Below are positions 1 to 8,023 of a DNA stretch of 21,012 nt, piece after piece (within the stretch, counting starts at the first letter, position 1; each line of letters starts with the position of its first letter). Origin of the DNA: Oligoflexales bacterium (GTDB lineage Bacteria; Bdellovibrionota; Oligoflexia; Oligoflexales; Oligoflexaceae). Position numbers and translations under genes: made by a program. The stretch covers positions 1-21,012 of the forward strand of contig JADFZC010000010.1 in assembly GCA_015232735.1 (NCBI GenBank), read 5' to 3'. Below the pieces are notes generated by a model. The model was not told where the DNA came from, did no database searches, and saw only the letters and a list, made by a program, of their open reading frames with translations.

Positions 1-86
1 GAGGTCAGGACGTTTGCCTCTCCCAAAAGGCCTTTAAAGTATTTGGAGATGTCATGAGTTGCCAAACCGTTTTTGTTTTCTGTCAT
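1..86 (-). CDS. 5' end of an unidentified gene, possibly FAD-linked oxidase
   Basis: Reading the minus strand from an ATG at 86-84, an open frame runs off the window edge (28 codons visible, beginning MTENKNGLATHDISKYFKGL). The ATG lies one base past the dacB stop codon, so the two genes are probably co-transcribed and perhaps translationally coupled. No strong ribosome-binding site is visible. The visible stretch GLLGEANVLT weakly resembles the N-terminus of GlcD-type FAD-linked oxidases, which often begin with a 'GxxNVLT' segment before the FAD domain, but this is too short to identify the gene. The tight junction and continuous frame support a real gene; the function is a guess. Confidence 0.5.
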   Translation of the reverse strand, partial: MTENKNGLATHDISKYFKGLLGEANVLT

Positions 87-87
87 A

Positions 88-1599
88 TCAGTCTTTTCTT
101 TTATCAAGATTATTGATGAATTCGAGAAGTGCGAAGTCCTGGCGTTCCCTGATGTCAGATACTGTTGATTGGGCTTTGCCGGGAATTCCGTTCTCTATTA
201 TCGTAAACGCTATAAGCCCGTGCAGGGGATGATTCAGATATCCTGCCAGGCCGACAACCGGATATGGCTCACTCAGAGTGCCTGTCTTCGCTCTCACCTT
301 GCCCTGGAGAATCTTCGTCTCCTTTTCGCGAAAACGCTTGCTGAGGGTGCCGTCTTTCCCTGCCGAGGGCAGGCTTGCAAAGAATTCCGGGAATATGTCT
401 ATCCGGTTATAAACATATGAGAGGATTGACGTCAGCTGGTCGGCGCTGAGCCTGTTGTCAAGATCAAGCCCGGAACCGTTTTTAAGGACGTATTCATCGC
501 CGATCCCGACCTCCTTTTTTAGGAAAAGATTTATCACGTCAATGCCCGATTTGAAAGATCCTATTGTCTTTACCTCCGGTTTTTCGTTTTCAAGTGTCGC
601 TCCCAGCCGCTTAAGAAGGACGTCCGCTATGAAATTATTTGAATACTTGTTCAGCCCTTCCACTATGTAGCCGAGAGGATAGCTCTCGACTGTAATCAGA
701 AGCCTCGAATTTTGTGGCAGGACGCCGCTTTTTACCTGTCCAATAACGGCCACTCCTTCCCTGACGAGAAATGACCTCAATGTTTCGCCTGAGGTCACGA
801 GGGGATTGCTGACCGACCTGTAGACCTTGTAGAGCTTGCTTCCGAGTGCAATATGTCCGTTTAAAATCAGCTTTGATGTCCCATCGGAGGTGACTTCCCT
901 TTTTATGCTGAAGCTGTTTCCCTGCCCATGCCTTGCGGTCCTGATCCTGTTGTCGATAATCACGCCTTTTATACTGTAGGGATCTATTTCAACAATCGCC
1001 TGGGTTCCAACTTTGGGGCCTGGGGATACTGCAATGGGAAAGGTGTTAAAGTTTACGCCAAAGGCCGATATTGGAGCATCATACGCGTGTTCTGAAAATT
1101 CCTCGGCCGATTCCCTGGAAGGATCGTAGTTTTCCGCGTCAAAAATGGAGTTGTCTATGACAAGATCACCTTTGATTCTTCTGATTCCCATATGCCTTAT
1201 ATCAGCTGCCAGCTGCCAGAGCTTTTCGTTTGTAAAAAACGGGTCGCCGTTTCCGACTATGAACATGTCTCCAGTCAGGATCGAATCCTGTATTGATCCT
1301 GAATAGAATATTTTTGTGTTGAATTTGTAAGCTGGCCCAAAAGTATGAAGGCTTGCCGCAGCGGTAAGCAATTTTGTAAGCGATGCCGGTATCAATTTTT
1401 TTTTCGGATCTGTTTGATAGAGGATTTTTCCATCTTTCAGCCTTTTAAACATGATAGATTTTTCGGTTTCTGCTTTCATGGGATAAAATATATCCTCTCC
1501 TGACTTTTCTGAAGCGGCCGACAATTTATCCGTCATGTTGAAACCGACGAGCATCAAGGAGAATAATATTGCAGTCTTGGAAGAATGTATGGTTTCCAT
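88..1599 (-). CDS. dacB: D-alanyl-D-alanine carboxypeptidase/endopeptidase, PBP4 type (peptidase S13)
   Basis: This is a class C low-molecular-weight penicillin-binding protein that trims or cleaves peptidoglycan peptides in the periplasm. All three active-site motifs are present: SLTK at residues 73-76 (nucleophile Ser73), SNN at 320-322 and KTG at 438-440, with the family's NGSGL segment at 374-378. The region between the first and second motifs is long (about 245 residues), as expected for the PBP4 inserted domains. Residues 1 to about 29 form a signal peptide with a probable cleavage after LSA. At 503 residues it has normal family length. The ATG is preceded by AAGGTGA at short spacing. 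It lies divergent from pgpA and is followed after one base by another minus-strand start. Its upstream region carries a 128-bp structured repeat, so its promoter lies in or just below that repeat. Identification is firm. Confidence 0.93.
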   Translation of the reverse strand: METIHSSKTAILFSLMLVGFNMTDKLSAASEKSGEDIFYPMKAETEKSIMFKRLKDGKILYQTDPKKKLIPASLTKLLTAAASLHTFGPAYKFNTKIFYSGSIQDSILTGDMFIVGNGDPFFTNEKLWQLAADIRHMGIRRIKGDLVIDNSIFDAENYDPSRESAEEFSEHAYDAPISAFGVNFNTFPIAVSPGPKVGTQAIVEIDPYSIKGVIIDNRIRTARHGQGNSFSIKREVTSDGTSKLILNGHIALGSKLYKVYRSVSNPLVTSGETLRSFLVREGVAVIGQVKSGVLPQNSRLLITVESYPLGYIVEGLNKYSNNFIADVLLKRLGATLENEKPEVKTIGSFKSGIDVINLFLKKEVGIGDEYVLKNGSGLDLDNRLSADQLTSILSYVYNRIDIFPEFFASLPSAGKDGTLSKRFREKETKILQGKVRAKTGTLSEPYPVVGLAGYLNHPLHGLIAFTIIENGIPGKAQSTVSDIRERQDFALLEFINNLDKRKD

Positions 1600-1622
1600 T
1601 TTGTCACCTTCAGGGAGGTTTG

Positions 1623-1754
1623 TTAGAGCCTGTCTAAAAAGGGTCGGACTTAAGCGTTAATCGTCGTCGGGCGATCCTCATTTACTGGAATGTAAACTCC
1701 GGTCGCCCTCCTCCTCGCGCCTTGATCCATCCCTTTTTAGACAGGCCCTTAGAG
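1623..1754. repeat. Structured intergenic repeat, copy 1
   Basis: The element has long inverted arms: GCCTGTCTAAAAAGGG at 1628-1643 pairs perfectly with 1731-1746, and the match continues imperfectly on both sides. A 72-bp core at 1655-1726 matches the core at 9622-9693 at 64 of 72 positions by my count. Inside the core, GGGCGATC pairs with GGTCGCCC (one G-T) around a smaller hairpin TTTAC/GTAAA. TTAGAG occurs at both outer edges (1623-1628 and 1749-1754) and could be a target duplication, although the left copy overlaps the arm. It sits between dacB and pgpA. It resembles a MITE or REP-like element; no encoded protein is seen. Confidence 0.85.
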
Positions 1755-1947
1755 GTCCGTTTTATGGACCGGTTGACCTGTCACCATCGCAGCTCGCTCA
1801 TTGCATTTCAGGTTTTGAAATGACATCCAACTATTAATGCAGTATCCAGAATACCATCATTCCCCCGCCAGAAAAAGAGTGGAATCTTTTCGCAAAAAAA
1901 TTTAATAATCAGACACTGGAAATTTGTCAATAAATTTGGATTGGAGT

Positions 1948-2070
1948 CAGAGGTTCCCTTCGCCATGATGAACGAAGTGAAGCATCTCTGGTGGTTAAGC
2001 CAGATTTTTCACTACGCTCAAGATGACGGTCTCCTGGCAGTCAAGGATTTGATGTCAGACCGGGAACCCC
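1948..2070. mobile_element. MITE-like hairpin insertion with 11-bp flanking duplication
   Basis: The 123-bp segment is flanked by identical 11-bp direct repeats, TGGATTGGAGT at 1937-1947 and 2071-2081, the signature of a transposition event. Its ends are inverted: GAGGTTCCC at 1950-1958 against GGGAACCCC at 2062-2070 (8 of 9). Inside is a large imperfect hairpin, CGAAGTGAAGCATCTCTGG against CCAGATTTTTCACTACG. The core resembles the 'GTCAT..TGAGCG.AG.GAA.AATCT' dispersed repeats I remember from many bacterial genomes. No transposase is encoded. The right duplication contains the GGAG that is the likely pgpA ribosome-binding site, so the insertion duplicated that site. Confidence 0.75.
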
Positions 2071-2076
2071 TGGATT

Positions 2077-2080
2077 GGAG
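2077..2080 (+). promoter_or_regulatory. Ribosome-binding site deciding the pgpA start
   Basis: GGAG lies 7 nt before an in-frame TTG at 2088. An upstream copy at 1943-1946 is the other half of the 11-bp duplication and lies too far from any good start codon. Confidence 0.5.
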
Positions 2081-2087
2081 TAGACCT

Positions 2088-2633
2088 TTGAACAGTCGAA
2101 AATCAAATATCTGGACATTTCTTTCAACCTGCTGTCCTTTGGGATATACGCCTTTCATTCCCGGGACGGCAGGTGCGGCGGCCGGAGTTGTTTTGGGCTT
2201 TTTTATAAGGTTTTCTGTCGTAAGCATGTTTCCGGATGTGAACATGTTTGTGGTGCATTTGTTGATAGCCTTGTTGCTGCTTTTATTCTCGTGGTTTTCA
2301 TATCACTGCATTTTTATGACAGAAAAACTCTGGGGAGTCCATGATGACAGGAGGATTGTTATTGACGAGGTTGCGGGTCAGGCTCTTGTTACTGCTTTTT
2401 TGCCTCCCAGTGCGGTCTATTTGCTGCTGTCGTTTGTCATGTTTCGTCTTTTTGATATTTGGAAGCCGTGGTTTATCGGGAGTATTGATAGAAATTGGAA
2501 TACCCCGCTTGGAACTTTGATGGATGATCTTGCTGCTGGTTTGCTATCGTTAATAATAATGGTGTGTTGCATTTATATATCAAAATATTTTGATATTGAG
2601 TTGCATAATTTCCAGGATATGCTAGCTTTCTAG
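2088..2633 (+). CDS. pgpA: Phosphatidylglycerophosphatase A
   Basis: PgpA is a membrane enzyme that dephosphorylates phosphatidylglycerophosphate to phosphatidylglycerol. From the TTG at 2088 the protein has 181 residues, with family signatures GYTPFIPGTAG at about 19-29, DDRRIVIDEVAGQ at 86-98 (acidic metal-binding cluster), FRLFDIWKPW at 119-128 and GTLMDDLAAG at 142-151, plus several hydrophobic membrane segments. The frame stays open upstream to 1941, but codons before 2071 lie inside a MITE-like insertion, so the longer N-terminus is not native. An ATG at 2052 with AAGGA 4 nt ahead is an alternative start inside the element (193 residues). The C-terminal codons overlap a perfect 20-bp palindrome, the probable operator of sahR, which starts 14 bp downstream. 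Function is firm; the start is uncertain. Confidence 0.88.
   Translation: MNSRKSNIWTFLSTCCPLGYTPFIPGTAGAAAGVVLGFFIRFSVVSMFPDVNMFVVHLLIALLLLLFSWFSYHCIFMTEKLWGVHDDRRIVIDEVAGQALVTAFLPPSAVYLLLSFVMFRLFDIWKPWFIGSIDRNWNTPLGTLMDDLAAGLLSLIIMVCCIYISKYFDIELHNFQDMLAF
2577..2596. promoter_or_regulatory. Probable SahR operator (perfect 20-bp palindrome)
   Basis: ATATCAAAATATTTTGATAT is a perfect palindrome lying within the last codons of pgpA, 52 bp before the sahR start. ArsR-family dimers bind such palindromes, and an autoregulatory site ahead of sahR-metK-ahcY is expected. The site is seen directly; the regulator assignment is inference from position. Confidence 0.65.
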
Positions 2634-2647
2634 CTTTAACTCTCGAT

Positions 2648-3649
2648 ATGGGAAACAGAACAGAGATGGAACGAACTTCGCTTGAACCCAAATATTACCT
2701 TGGTTCAGAGACGCTTGCTTCCGTTTGTCATGCCGTCTCTGATCCATTGAGAGTTAATATTTTAAGAGTGCTTCGTTTTGATTCCTTTGGCGTTTTGGAA
2801 TTGTGCCGGATTTTTGACATGCCTCAGCCGGGGATGAGCCACCATCTGAAAGTACTGCTTAAGGCCAGACTTGTGAACACGAGAAGAGAGGGCAATTCTA
2901 TTTTTTACAGGCGGGAGATGATCCTGTCGAACGATTGCCTGAGCAGTTTCAAGATGAAGCTTTTTGGCACCATCGATTCTGTCCGTCTTGACGATCCGTA
3001 TCAGGAGATCATCAGGGACATTCACAAATCCAGGTCGGAGTCATCAAGAGATTTTTTCGAGCGCAATGCCTTGAAGTTTGCAACCAAGCAGGCGCTTGTC
3101 GCCGACTACCTCCAGTATTCCAAAATATTGCAGGAGATTCTTGGAAACATGCGTTTTTCAAGAGAGGATTCCGCCATGGAGATAGGTCCCGGGGAGGGCG
3201 ATCTGCTTTGCCACCTTTCTTCCCTTTTTTCGAGAGTGTATGCTTTTGATAATTCAAAGGAGATGCTTGAACGTGCAAGGTCGAACGTTTCCGGAAAGGG
3301 CTTTTTTAACATATTTTTCTACGAGGGTGATCCAAAGGAGGCAACCCGGTATGATATAATGGTGGATCTTCTCGTTTTTAACATGGTGCTGCACCATTTG
3401 GCTTATCCTGCCGCATTTTTTCATGATGCAAAGAGACTGCTGAAATCCGAGGGGAGGCTTTTGCTGGTTGAACTTTGCAGTCACGATCAGACCTGGGTAA
3501 GAGACTCCTGCGGGGATGTCTGGCTTGGTTTCAGGCCGACTGATTTGAACGAATGGGCGGAGGATGCCGGTTTTTTTGAAATTCAGAGTCTTTATATTGG
3601 ACTTAAAAACGGGTTTCAGATCCAGATGAGGGTTTTTGAGAGAAGTTAA
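2648..3649 (+). CDS. sahR: SahR-type ArsR regulator fused to SAM-methyltransferase-like domain
   Basis: Two domains are visible. Residues about 20-90 form an ArsR winged helix ([12 protein letters not shown], then recognition helix near [13 protein letters not shown] at 58-70, then wing [18 protein letters not shown]). Residues about 150-330 form a Rossmann methyltransferase-like domain with motif I EIGPGEG at 178-184, an acidic D201 at the end of strand 2, and [12 protein letters not shown] near 247-258. The late segment [17 protein letters not shown] is typical of the ArsR-methyltransferase fusions. The SahR family is known in Proteobacteria as a repressor of methionine-cycle genes that responds to S-adenosylhomocysteine; the neighbours metK and ahcY match exactly. 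A perfect 20-bp palindrome lies upstream. The ATG at 2648 has no strong ribosome-binding site; ATG at 2666 is an alternative. Whether the C-terminal domain still methylates anything is unknown; a sensor role is more likely. Confidence 0.87.
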   Translation: MGNRTEMERTSLEPKYYLGSETLASVCHAVSDPLRVNILRVLRFDSFGVLELCRIFDMPQPGMSHHLKVLLKARLVNTRREGNSIFYRREMILSNDCLSSFKMKLFGTIDSVRLDDPYQEIIRDIHKSRSESSRDFFERNALKFATKQALVADYLQYSKILQEILGNMRFSREDSAMEIGPGEGDLLCHLSSLFSRVYAFDNSKEMLERARSNVSGKGFFNIFFYEGDPKEATRYDIMVDLLVFNMVLHHLAYPAAFFHDAKRLLKSEGRLLLVELCSHDQTWVRDSCGDVWLGFRPTDLNEWAEDAGFFEIQSLYIGLKNGFQIQMRVFERS

Positions 3650-3661
3650 TTTTGATGTTTT

Positions 3662-3676
3662 GTCGCGTTTTGCGAC
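3662..3676 (+). other. Small hairpin between sahR and metK
   Basis: GTCGC and GCGAC form a perfect 5-bp stem with a GTTTT loop in the 65-bp sahR-metK gap. It is followed only by a short T run, so it is a weak terminator or attenuator at best. I see no SAM riboswitch in this gap. Confidence 0.3.
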
Positions 3677-3714
3677 TTTGGTCCGATAAAATTTGCATAG
3701 TATGGAGAATTAAA

Positions 3715-4878
3715 ATGGCTGAGTATAGATTGTTTACTTCGGAGTCAGTTTCGGAAGGTCATCCGGATAAGGTCGCAGATCAGATTTCTGATGCTGTCCT
3801 TGACGCAATTATCAAGGAGGATCCAAAGTGCAGGGTAGCCTGTGAAACCCTGATTAAAACCGGAATGGTTATTGTCGCGGGAGAAGTCACAACTTCCACA
3901 TATGTTGAAATCGAAGATATTACCAGAAAGGTTGTTACAGATATCGGTTACAACAGTTCGGAAGTTGGATTTGATGGCGCAACCTGCGCCGTCTTAAACG
4001 CGATAGGAAAACAGTCGCCCGACATTGCGCTTGGAGTAAACGAAACAAACGATCATGAGCAGGGAGCCGGCGATCAGGGATTGATGTTCGGTTATGCGTC
4101 AAATGAGACGGATGTATTGATGCCCGCGCCGATTACGTATGCGCATCGTCTTGTGAAAAAACAGTCCGAAGTCAGAAGATCCGGCATCCTTCCCTGGCTG
4201 AGGCCGGATGCAAAGAGCCAGGTGACTTTCAGGTATGACGAAAAAGGCAATCCTTCATCCGTGGATGCTGTCGTTCTTTCGACACAGACCTCTGACAAGG
4301 TCTCTTTAAAGGAGATTCATGAAGGAGTAAGAAGGGAGATCATCAACAAGGTGATTCCTGAAAAGTGGATAACCAAGGACACAAAATTCTTTATTAATCC
4401 GACGGGCAAGTTTGTCATAGGCGGTCCGGTTGGTGACTGCGGCGTAACCGGAAGAAAGATAATTGTGGACAGTTACGGCGGCATGGCCCGTCACGGCGGC
4501 GGTGCATTTTCGGGCAAGGACCCGTCAAAGGTAGACAGGTCAGCGGCCTATGCCGGACGATATGTGGCAAAAAATCTGGTTGCAGCAGGTGTCGCCGACC
4601 GTTGCGAGATTCAGGTTTCGTACGCCATAGGTATTGCAGAGCCTACATCGATCAGTGTCAATACTTTTGGGACCGGAAAGATTTCGGATGAAAAGATAAT
4701 TGACGTAATAAGAGAGGTATTCGACCTTCGTCCTGCACGCATTATCAAAATGCTTGACCTTCTCAGGCCGATCTATCTTCCGACTGCGGCATATGGCCAT
4801 TTCGGAAGGAACGAACCGACCTTTACTTGGGAAAAGACGGATAAGGTCGATTCCATTAAGAAGACGGCAAGAATTTAA
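3715..4878 (+). CDS. metK: S-adenosylmethionine synthetase
   Basis: The enzyme makes SAM from methionine and ATP in the cytoplasm. The 387-residue protein has GHPDK at 15-19, the ATP-binding GAGDQG at 117-122, and the glycine-rich [19 protein letters not shown] at 261-279, all intact, and normal length. The frame is open back to 3652, but the conserved N-terminus [19 protein letters not shown] starts at ATG 3715, which has GGAGA 6 nt upstream; this start is chosen. It follows sahR by 65 bp and precedes ahcY by 29 bp on the same strand, so the three form an operon of the methionine cycle, probably repressed by SahR. Confidence 0.97.
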   Translation: MAEYRLFTSESVSEGHPDKVADQISDAVLDAIIKEDPKCRVACETLIKTGMVIVAGEVTTSTYVEIEDITRKVVTDIGYNSSEVGFDGATCAVLNAIGKQSPDIALGVNETNDHEQGAGDQGLMFGYASNETDVLMPAPITYAHRLVKKQSEVRRSGILPWLRPDAKSQVTFRYDEKGNPSSVDAVVLSTQTSDKVSLKEIHEGVRREIINKVIPEKWITKDTKFFINPTGKFVIGGPVGDCGVTGRKIIVDSYGGMARHGGGAFSGKDPSKVDRSAAYAGRYVAKNLVAAGVADRCEIQVSYAIGIAEPTSISVNTFGTGKISDEKIIDVIREVFDLRPARIIKMLDLLRPIYLPTAAYGHFGRNEPTFTWEKTDKVDSIKKTARI

Positions 4879-4907
4879 GAACACTGTGCATTATAAGGAA
4901 TAAAACT

Positions 4908-6278
4908 ATGACTAAGCAGGATTACAAGGTGGCGGATATCGGCCTTGCCGATTTTGGGAGAAGGGAGATAATTCTCGCGGAAGCCGAGATGCCGGCACTT
5001 ATGGCGCTCAGAAGAAGATATTCGAAGGAAAAACCTCTGGCTGGCGCAAAGATTCTGGGATGCATACACATGACTATCCAGACGGCAGTTCTCATTGAAA
5101 CATTGATTGATCTCGGTGCCGAGGTGCGTTGGTCTTCATGCAATATCTTTTCGACACAGGATCATGCCGCTGCGGCTATTGCGAAAAGGGGTGTGGCTGT
5201 ATACGCATGGAAAGGGCAAACCCCTGATGAGGGAATGTGGTGCATTGAACAGACTATTCTGAAGAACGGAAAACCTTGGGATGCAAACATGATCCTCGAT
5301 GACGGAGGAGATCTCACCGCAATGGTCCACGAAAAGTATCCCCAGCTTTTGGACCATATACATGGAATCACCGAGGAGACTACAACGGGTGTTCATCGAT
5401 TATATGAGATGCTTGAGAAAGGGACCCTCAAGGTTCCCACGATCAATGTGAACGATTCGGTGACAAAGTCAAAGAACGACAACAAGTACGGATGCAGGCA
5501 CAGTCTCAACGACGCGATAAAGCGCGGTACAGACATGCTTCTTGCCGGGAAGAAGGCGCTGGTTGTCGGCTACGGCGATGTCGGAAAGGGTTCGGCTCAA
5601 AGTTTGAGACAGGAGGGCATGATTGTAAAGATTTCGGAGATTGATCCGATTTGCGGCATGCAGGCCTGTATGGACGGCTATGAGGTTGTTTCTCCCTACA
5701 AGGGGGGGATCAATAATGAGCGTTTTGAGGATATAGATCAAAATCTCATGAAAACCCTGGACCTCATAGTGACTACGACAGGCAACATCGATGTATGCGA
5801 CAGGCATATGATGACAGCTCTTAAGAAAGGGGCTGTCGTATGCAATATCGGTCATTTCGATCTTGAGATCGATACCGATTACATGCGCAAGACGTGGGAG
5901 TGGGAGGAGATCAAGCCGCAGGTGCATAAGGTGCATCGAAATCCGGGCGATCAGAGCGATTATCTGATTATTCTTTCGGAAGGGAGGCTTGTGAACCTTG
6001 GTAACGCGACGGGGCATCCTTCCCGGGTGATGGACGGCTCATTTTCAAATCAGGTGCTTGCTCAAATACATCTTTACAAGCAGGGTTTTGCCAATATTCC
6101 TTCCAATAAGAGACCGAAGGTTACAGTAGAGGTTCTCCCGAAGAAACTCGATGAAGAGGTGGCAAGAGCCATGGTCGAGGGATTTGGCGGTGTGATAACA
6201 AAGATGACAAAGAAGCAGTCGAAGTATATCAACACCCCGATCGAGGGGCCCTTCAAGCCGGATAGCTACAAGTATTAG
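4908..6278 (+). CDS. ahcY: S-adenosylhomocysteine hydrolase
   Basis: The NAD-dependent enzyme splits S-adenosylhomocysteine into adenosine and homocysteine, relieving product inhibition of methyltransferases. Seen in the 456 residues: substrate-site HMT at 54-56, [13 protein letters not shown] at 81-93, DDGGD at 131-135, [19 protein letters not shown] at 182-200 with the catalytic Lys/Asp/Asn cluster, the NAD-binding GYGDVGKG at 221-228, GHFDLEID at 315-322, and the C-terminal KPDSYKY that contributes to a neighbouring subunit's NAD site. AAGGAA 7 nt before the ATG supports the start. It is the last gene of sahR-metK-ahcY and is convergent with the M50 peptidase gene 32 bp away. Confidence 0.97.
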   Translation: MTKQDYKVADIGLADFGRREIILAEAEMPALMALRRRYSKEKPLAGAKILGCIHMTIQTAVLIETLIDLGAEVRWSSCNIFSTQDHAAAAIAKRGVAVYAWKGQTPDEGMWCIEQTILKNGKPWDANMILDDGGDLTAMVHEKYPQLLDHIHGITEETTTGVHRLYEMLEKGTLKVPTINVNDSVTKSKNDNKYGCRHSLNDAIKRGTDMLLAGKKALVVGYGDVGKGSAQSLRQEGMIVKISEIDPICGMQACMDGYEVVSPYKGGINNERFEDIDQNLMKTLDLIVTTTGNIDVCDRHMMTALKKGAVVCNIGHFDLEIDTDYMRKTWEWEEIKPQVHKVHRNPGDQSDYLIILSEGRLVNLGNATGHPSRVMDGSFSNQVLAQIHLYKQGFANIPSNKRPKVTVEVLPKKLDEEVARAMVEGFGGVITKMTKKQSKYINTPIEGPFKPDSYKY

Positions 6279-6282
6279 GCAT

Positions 6283-6307
6283 GTTTCCGGTGTATTGCAT
6301 CGGAAAC
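6283..6307. terminator. Possible bidirectional terminator between ahcY and the M50 gene
   Basis: GTTTCCGGTG and CATCGGAAAC form a 10-bp stem (one G-T pair) with a 5-nt loop, filling the 32-bp gap between two convergent genes. Only weak T runs follow on either strand, so an intrinsic terminator is plausible but not certain. Confidence 0.4.
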
Positions 6308-6310
6308 TGT

Positions 6311-6970
6311 TTACTGAATTACCAACGAAATCCCCTTCTGCACCAGTTCTATATAGCCGATAGCAAAAAAACCTATCCAATCAAGTTTTTTTGTATACAT
6401 GAGAACAATGAGAATAAGCATTCCATAAGGTGCTATATATTTGTAGTAAGGTCTGGCCAGCGCAAATGGCAAAAGGGAACCCAGAACGCCTCCCCCATCC
6501 AGAGGAGGGATTGGTATCATGTTGAACGAAGCCAGATAGGCGTTAATAAGCGCGGTGCTGACAAGAAGATTAGGGACAAAATCTTTAATTGAAAAGGTTG
6601 ATTCAAACATAACGCTGATAGCATTCAATATTATTATTGCTGCGGCACATAGGATAAGGTTTGCCAAGGGACCTGCGGCGGCGACTATGAGGTTTCCCCA
6701 CCTGGGCGATTTGAATCTCCTGATATCCACGGGGACCGGTTTGGCCCAGCCGAACATCACGCCCCCAAGGAGTTTTAATGCGATCGGGAGGATTATGGTT
6801 CCAACAAGATCTATGTGTGCAAGAGGATTAAGAGACAGCCGTCCTGCCCGCTCTGCGGTATCATCCCCCTGTACCTTCGCCGCATAGGCGTGGGCGGCTT
6901 CATGCACAGACAAAGACAAAAGAAGGGCGATCAACATGCTGGCAATTTCGATACCTTGAGATAAATTCAT
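6311..6970 (-). CDS. Site-2 protease family zinc metallopeptidase (M50)
   Basis: This is an integral membrane metalloprotease of the compact SpoIVFB/site-2 protease-like group. From ATG 6970 (219 residues) it carries HEAAH at 23-27 (zinc ligands and catalytic Glu), LNPLAHID near 47-54, AAAGPLANLILC at about 97-108 and NMIPIPPLDGG at 150-160, whose Asp is the third zinc ligand. Four or more hydrophobic helices are visible and there is no PDZ domain. The frame extends to ATG 7036, but that would leave 15 bp to the divergent trxB start; ATG 6970 has GGGAA upstream and leaves an 81-bp promoter region. Substrate unknown. Confidence 0.88.
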   Translation of the reverse strand: MNLSQGIEIASMLIALLLSLSVHEAAHAYAAKVQGDDTAERAGRLSLNPLAHIDLVGTIILPIALKLLGGVMFGWAKPVPVDIRRFKSPRWGNLIVAAAGPLANLILCAAAIIILNAISVMFESTFSIKDFVPNLLVSTALINAYLASFNMIPIPPLDGGGVLGSLLPFALARPYYKYIAPYGMLILIVLMYTKKLDWIGFFAIGYIELVQKGISLVIQ

Positions 6971-7051
6971 TGATAATTCCCAATAATTATTTAACATACT
7001 GGATCTTAGTTTAAGTTCCTTTTTGAGGTTTGTCATGTCAGGAGTTATTTT

Positions 7052-7981
7052 ATGGAAGTCAAAATATATGATGTAGCAATCATTGGTTCCGGACCGGCTG
7101 GATTGACTGCGGGAATTTATGCGGGCAGGGCTGCACTTAGTACGATAATAATTGCCGGATTACAGCCGGGGGGGCAGCTGACCACCACTACGGAAATAGA
7201 AAATTTTCCTGGATTTCCAGAGGGAATAATGGGCCCAAAACTCATGGAGGATATGACGGCACAGGCCCAGCGGTTTGGAGCGGAGGTTCGACATGACGTG
7301 GCAAGCGGGGTTGATTTTTCCGGTAAAATTAAGAAAATATTTGTTGGAGACGAGGAAATTGCCGCTAGAAGTGTAATCATATCGACCGGTGCCTCAGCCA
7401 GGACACTTGGCATTCCCAGAGAGGCTGAACTTATTGGAAAAGGGATTTCAACATGCGCCACCTGTGACGGTTTTTTTTACAGAAACAAAAAGGTTGCCGT
7501 AGTCGGCGGTGGCGATTCCGCGCTGGAAGAGGCCATGTATCTGTCAAAGATTTGCTCTGAGGTCCTTTTGATTCATAGACGTTCGTCATTTAGAGCATCA
7601 AAAATCATGGAGGAAAGGGCGAGAAAAAGTCCAAAAATAAAAATGATGATTCCTTATGTGGTGGAAGAACCGATATCAGATAATTCAGGGCTTACAGGTA
7701 TAAGAGTCAGAAATCTCGATACCCAAAAGATCGAGGACGTAAGGCTGGACGGCCTGTTTTATGGCATAGGTCACAAGCCGAACTCGGATATGTTCAAGGA
7801 TTATGTGGAATTGGATGAAAATGGATACATTAAGGTTTCTGAACATACAAAAACAAAGACTTATGGAGTTTTTGCGGCCGGAGACATTGCAGATCCCAAA
7901 TTCAGGCAGGCTATAACGGCAGCCGGCATGGGGTGTCAGGCTGCGATACAGGCTCAGCACTATCTTTCCGAAATCGAGTAG
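7052..7981 (+). CDS. trxB: Thioredoxin reductase (NADPH)
   Basis: The flavoprotein passes electrons from NADPH to thioredoxin. In 309 residues it shows the FAD-binding GSGPAG at 12-17, redox-active CATC at 135-138, the NADPH-domain GGGDSA at 152-157, HRR at 175-177 (2'-phosphate contacts, so NADPH use is expected), and the closing FAD motif GVFAAGDIAD at 272-281. GGAG 7 nt before the ATG fixes the start. It is divergent from the M50 peptidase gene and convergent with murB, 7 bp apart; an 11-bp inverted repeat covers the junction. Confidence 0.96.
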   Translation: MEVKIYDVAIIGSGPAGLTAGIYAGRAALSTIIIAGLQPGGQLTTTTEIENFPGFPEGIMGPKLMEDMTAQAQRFGAEVRHDVASGVDFSGKIKKIFVGDEEIAARSVIISTGASARTLGIPREAELIGKGISTCATCDGFFYRNKKVAVVGGGDSALEEAMYLSKICSEVLLIHRRSSFRASKIMEERARKSPKIKMMIPYVVEEPISDNSGLTGIRVRNLDTQKIEDVRLDGLFYGIGHKPNSDMFKDYVELDENGYIKVSEHTKTKTYGVFAAGDIADPKFRQAITAAGMGCQAAIQAQHYLSEIE

Positions 7982-8023
7982 AGGGCTTTTATTCATTTTT
8001 ATTTTCTGAAGAAAAAGCCCTCT
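7980..8023. terminator. Inverted repeat at the trxB/murB convergent junction
   Basis: AGAGGGCTTTT (7980-7990) pairs perfectly with AAAAGCCCTCT (8013-8023), and a second stem TTTTC-TGAA-GAAAA (8002-8015) partly overlaps it. The arms include the last bases of trxB and of murB. A bidirectional terminator is likely from position, although T runs lie inside rather than after the long stem. Confidence 0.45.

Noticed and set aside
1941..2051. N-terminal extension of pgpA starting at TTG 1941
   Set aside because: These codons lie almost wholly in the MITE-like insertion flanked by the 11-bp duplication, have no PgpA similarity, and TTG 1941 has no ribosome-binding site.
3652..3714. Longer metK starting at 3652
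   Set aside because: The added 21 residues are not family-like, and ATG 3715 has GGAGA and the conserved MetK N-terminus.
3650..3714. SAM riboswitch ahead of metK
   Set aside because: The 65-bp gap holds only one 5-bp hairpin and is too short for a known SAM riboswitch; protein control by SahR is a better explanation.
5469..6017. Long open frame on the minus strand inside ahcY
   Set aside because: It lies wholly antisense to a well-conserved gene, has no start signal, and its product resembles nothing known; it is a codon-usage shadow.
6971..7036. Longer M50 peptidase starting at 7036
   Set aside because: It would leave no promoter space against divergent trxB and lacks a ribosome-binding site; ATG 6970 has GGGAA ahead.
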